From Streptomyces sp. ITFR-16 (GTDB lineage: Bacteria > Actinomycetota > Actinomycetes > Streptomycetales > Streptomycetaceae): DNA of 64,000 bases. The stretch is from contig NZ_CP134609.1 in NCBI RefSeq assembly GCF_031844705.1, forward strand, positions 7,130,001 through 7,194,000, given 5' to 3'. Under the pieces are notes generated by a model, which saw nothing but the letters and a program-made list of their open reading frames with translations, ran no database searches and was not told the DNA's origin. The translations under genes and the position numbers were made by a program. Below are positions 62,189 to 64,000 of this stretch, one piece after another (the stretch's first letter is position 1; each line of letters starts with the position of its first letter).

Positions 62189-62200
62189 GTTCTAAAGCCG
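62189..62200 (-). promoter_or_regulatory. Candidate shared cluster motif upstream of the acyltransferase gene
   Basis: CGGCTTTAGAAC on the minus strand, 63-74 bases upstream of the first gene of the PKS unit. Twelve bases are identical to the site before P450-1. It overlaps the stop codon of the ABC ATPase gene, yet the identity extends beyond the stop. This is a candidate promoter or activator site. Confidence 0.4.
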
Positions 62201-63862
62201 CTCTTGTGCGGTACGCGCACGCCGTGGCACCGCCTCCAGCAGGGCGCGGGTGTACGGATGCGCAGGCTTCGCGAACACCTCCTCCACCGGTCCGGACTCC
62301 ACGATCCGGCCGTCCTTCATCACCAGCACCCGGGCGCAGATCTCCCGGACGACCGCGAGGTCGTGCGAGATGAAGAGCGTCGCCAGGCCCAGGTCCTCCT
62401 GCAACTGCCGCAGCAGGTCCAGTACTTGCGCCTGGACGGACACATCGAGCGCGGAGACCGGCTCGTCGCACACCAGCAGCCGGGGCGAAGGGGCCAGGGC
62501 GCGCGCGATGGCGACCCGCTGGCGCTGCCCGCCGGACAGCGCCAACGGCCGCCGCTCCAGATGCTGGGCGGAAAGCCCGACCTGCTCCAGCAGCCGTACG
62601 GTGCGGGCCCGGCGCTCCGCACGCGCGACGCCTGTCGTGGCCAGGGCCTCGCCCACGATCCGGGCCACGCTCCAGCGCGGGTCGAAGGCGCTGAGCGGGT
62701 CCTGCGGCACCAGTTGCAGGGTGTGCCGCGACTGCCTGCGGTCCCGCTCGCGCAGACCGCTCCACGGCGTCCCCGCCAGCCGTACCGCCCCGCTGTCCGG
62801 GGCCACCAGCCCGAGGACCATGCGGGCCAGCGTGGACTTTCCGGAACCCGACTCCCCGACCAGGCCCAGCGTCTCGCCCGGCCGCAGCTCGAAGGACACG
62901 TCGTCGACGGCGGTCCGCCGGCTGCCGCGCGTCCCCTTGAACACCTTGGTGGCGCGGGACACCTCAAGCAGCGGCTCGGCGCCCGTCGCCTCCACCGCCG
63001 ACCGGCCCGCCCGGGGCCTGCTGCCCGGGATCGCCGCCAACAGTGCTTTGGTGTAAGGGTGTTCGGGCGACTCCAGTACCCGGGTGACCGGGCCCGACTC
63101 CACGATCCGGCCGTCCTTCATCACGGCGACCTCGTCGGCCAGCGCCTCGACGACGGCCAGGTCGTGGCTGATCAGGAGGAGCCCGGTGCCGCCCCGCTTC
63201 AGTTCACCGAGGAGCGCCAGGATGCGGGACTGCACCGAGGCGTCGAGCGCGGTGGTCGGCTCGTCCGCGATCAGGACACCCGGCTCGGCCGCGATCGCCG
63301 AGGCGATCAGGGCGCGCTGCCGCAGCCCGCCCGACAGCTGGTGGACATGGGCCCGCGCCCGTTCGGCGGGTTCGGGCACCCCGACCCGCTCCAGCAGAGC
63401 GAGGACGCGTGCCCCGGCCTCCTGGCGCGGAACGATCCCGTGCGTCAGCAGCGGCTCCGCGATCTCCTTGCCGACGGGCCGCAACGGGTCCAGGGCGACG
63501 AGCGCGTCCTGCGCCACCAGACCGACGCGCCGGCCCCGTACCGCACGCCACTGCCGGGGGCCGAACTCGCGTGCCTCCCGGCCCGTGATGCGCAGCCGGT
63601 CCGCCGCCACCTCGGCGGTCGGCCCGGCGAGCCCCAGCAGACTGCGGGCCAGCGCGCTCTTGCCCGAGCCCGACTCGCCGACGACGGCCAGGCACCGCCC
63701 GCCGGCGAGGGTGAACGACGCGTCGCGCACGGCGTGCACCTGGCCGGGGCCGGTGCCGAACCGTACGTTCAGCCCGGCCACGTCGAGCAGCGGGGAAGGC
63801 TCCCGGACGGGCGGCTCACCGGCCGGTGCCTCCGTGGTGCCCGGGGACGAAGTGGTGGTCAT
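62192..63862 (-). CDS. Fused two-NBD peptide/nickel-type ABC transporter ATPase
   Basis: The 556 residues form two ABC ATPase halves. Half 1: GESGSGKSAL, LSGGLRQRALIA, VLIADEPTTALD, then HPYTKALLAAIPG (oligopeptide-transporter C-terminal motif). Half 2 (from about 305): GESGSGKSTL, LSGGQRQRVAIARAL, LLVCDEPVSALD, HPYTRALLEAVP. This is DppD and DppF in one chain, powering import of peptides or similar solutes. The start ATG 63862 overlaps the stop of the upstream permease (TCATGA), so it belongs to that operon. It is separated from the acyltransferase by 65 bases and is probably not part of the cluster. Confidence 0.92.
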   Translation of the reverse strand: MTTTSSPGTTEAPAGEPPVREPSPLLDVAGLNVRFGTGPGQVHAVRDASFTLAGGRCLAVVGESGSGKSALARSLLGLAGPTAEVAADRLRITGREAREFGPRQWRAVRGRRVGLVAQDALVALDPLRPVGKEIAEPLLTHGIVPRQEAGARVLALLERVGVPEPAERARAHVHQLSGGLRQRALIASAIAAEPGVLIADEPTTALDASVQSRILALLGELKRGGTGLLLISHDLAVVEALADEVAVMKDGRIVESGPVTRVLESPEHPYTKALLAAIPGSRPRAGRSAVEATGAEPLLEVSRATKVFKGTRGSRRTAVDDVSFELRPGETLGLVGESGSGKSTLARMVLGLVAPDSGAVRLAGTPWSGLRERDRRQSRHTLQLVPQDPLSAFDPRWSVARIVGEALATTGVARAERRARTVRLLEQVGLSAQHLERRPLALSGGQRQRVAIARALAPSPRLLVCDEPVSALDVSVQAQVLDLLRQLQEDLGLATLFISHDLAVVREICARVLVMKDGRIVESGPVEEVFAKPAHPYTRALLEAVPRRARTAQERL

Positions 63863-64000
63863 GAGGCGGCCCGTCCTTCGGCTCGTGCCTGTGCGTGGCG
63901 GCCCACGACGGTGACCGCGAGAACCGTGCCGACCAGCAACAGGCCCGGGAAGAGCGCGATCCACCAGGCCTGGTCGAGAAATCCCTGCCCCTCCGTGAGC
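63859..64000 (-). CDS. ABC transporter permease, C-terminal end (partial)
   Basis: The last 46 residues read LTEGQGFLDQAWWIALFPGLLLVGTVLAVTVVGRHAQ...AEGRAAS. The AWWIALFPGLLL stretch is the usual end of DppC-type binding-protein-dependent permeases. Its stop overlaps the ATPase start by four bases. The rest of the gene is outside the window. Confidence 0.85.
   Translation of the reverse strand, partial: LTEGQGFLDQAWWIALFPGLLLVGTVLAVTVVGRHAQARAEGRAAS

Noticed and set aside
59680..62220. A continuous minus-strand frame that would fuse P450-2 to an upstream ~400-residue extension
   Set aside because: The extension is an out-of-frame reading of the acyltransferase gene; P450-2 has its own ATG in an ATGA overlap and normal length.
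62192..64000. Peptide-type ABC transporter as the cluster's exporter
   Set aside because: HPY motifs, fused DppD/DppF layout and coupling to a DppC-like permease indicate an importer operon running in from outside the cluster.

Overview
The window is high-GC actinobacterial chromosome, almost certainly Streptomyces. The signs are strong G/C preference at third codon positions, purine-rich ribosome sites, GTG/TTG starts, a Streptomyces-type cholesterol oxidase, a c-di-AMP riboswitch in front of a LysM/transglycosylase gene, an iron box of the DmdR1/IdeR type and a large modular type I polyketide synthase (PKS). No rRNA, tRNA, IS element or CRISPR array was seen.

Left part (1-23.6 kb), mostly stand-alone genes. 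It holds a SLATT 2TM protein; a Fur-family repressor divergent from katG; a secreted GH92 mannosidase; a HelD-type RNA polymerase-associated helicase with a palindrome-rich promoter; a nitrobindin-like heme protein; and an unknown protein. Next come an EntB/DhbB-type isochorismatase plus a free-standing NRPS condensation-domain protein under an iron box, possibly a decayed catecholate siderophore locus. These are followed by a riboswitch-controlled cell-wall hydrolase, an FG-GAP repeat protein, a translationally coupled reductase/AhpD-like pair, a secreted cholesterol oxidase, two small stress-type proteins and a PAS/GAF/PP2C phosphatase. Strong hairpins end most of these units.

Right part (23.7-62.1 kb), a polyketide biosynthetic cluster. 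A seven-gene minus-strand unit runs acyltransferase-3, P450, ferredoxin, HSL-family hydrolase, PKS-A (loading KSQ-AT-ACP plus modules 1-3), PKS-B (modules 4-5), PKS-C (module 6). A second CYP105-like P450 faces it from the other end on the plus strand. Read by standard colinearity, the line makes an acetate-started conjugated triene (modules 1-3), adds a methylmalonate unit left as a ketone (module 4, where both DH and KR are crippled), adds a fully reduced methylmalonate unit (module 5), and ends with an unreduced malonate unit (module 6). The expected chain has 14 backbone carbons and two methyl branches, with carbonyls at C3 and C7. No thioesterase domain or gene is present, so release and ring closure are unexplained; the hydrolase or a spontaneous aldol/lactone closure are the candidates. 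The two P450s with one 3Fe-4S ferredoxin would oxidise the product and the membrane acyltransferase would acylate it. I do not recognise a characterised cluster with this exact arrangement. No pathway regulator, resistance gene or dedicated exporter is visible inside the window.

The assembly line carries clear signs of internal recombination. The AT segments of modules 1 and 2, and of modules 4 and 5, are near-identical DNA blocks with a codon style unlike the rest of the genes. The far right edge (62.2-64 kb) holds a fused two-NBD peptide-type ABC ATPase and the end of its permease, which look unrelated to the cluster.
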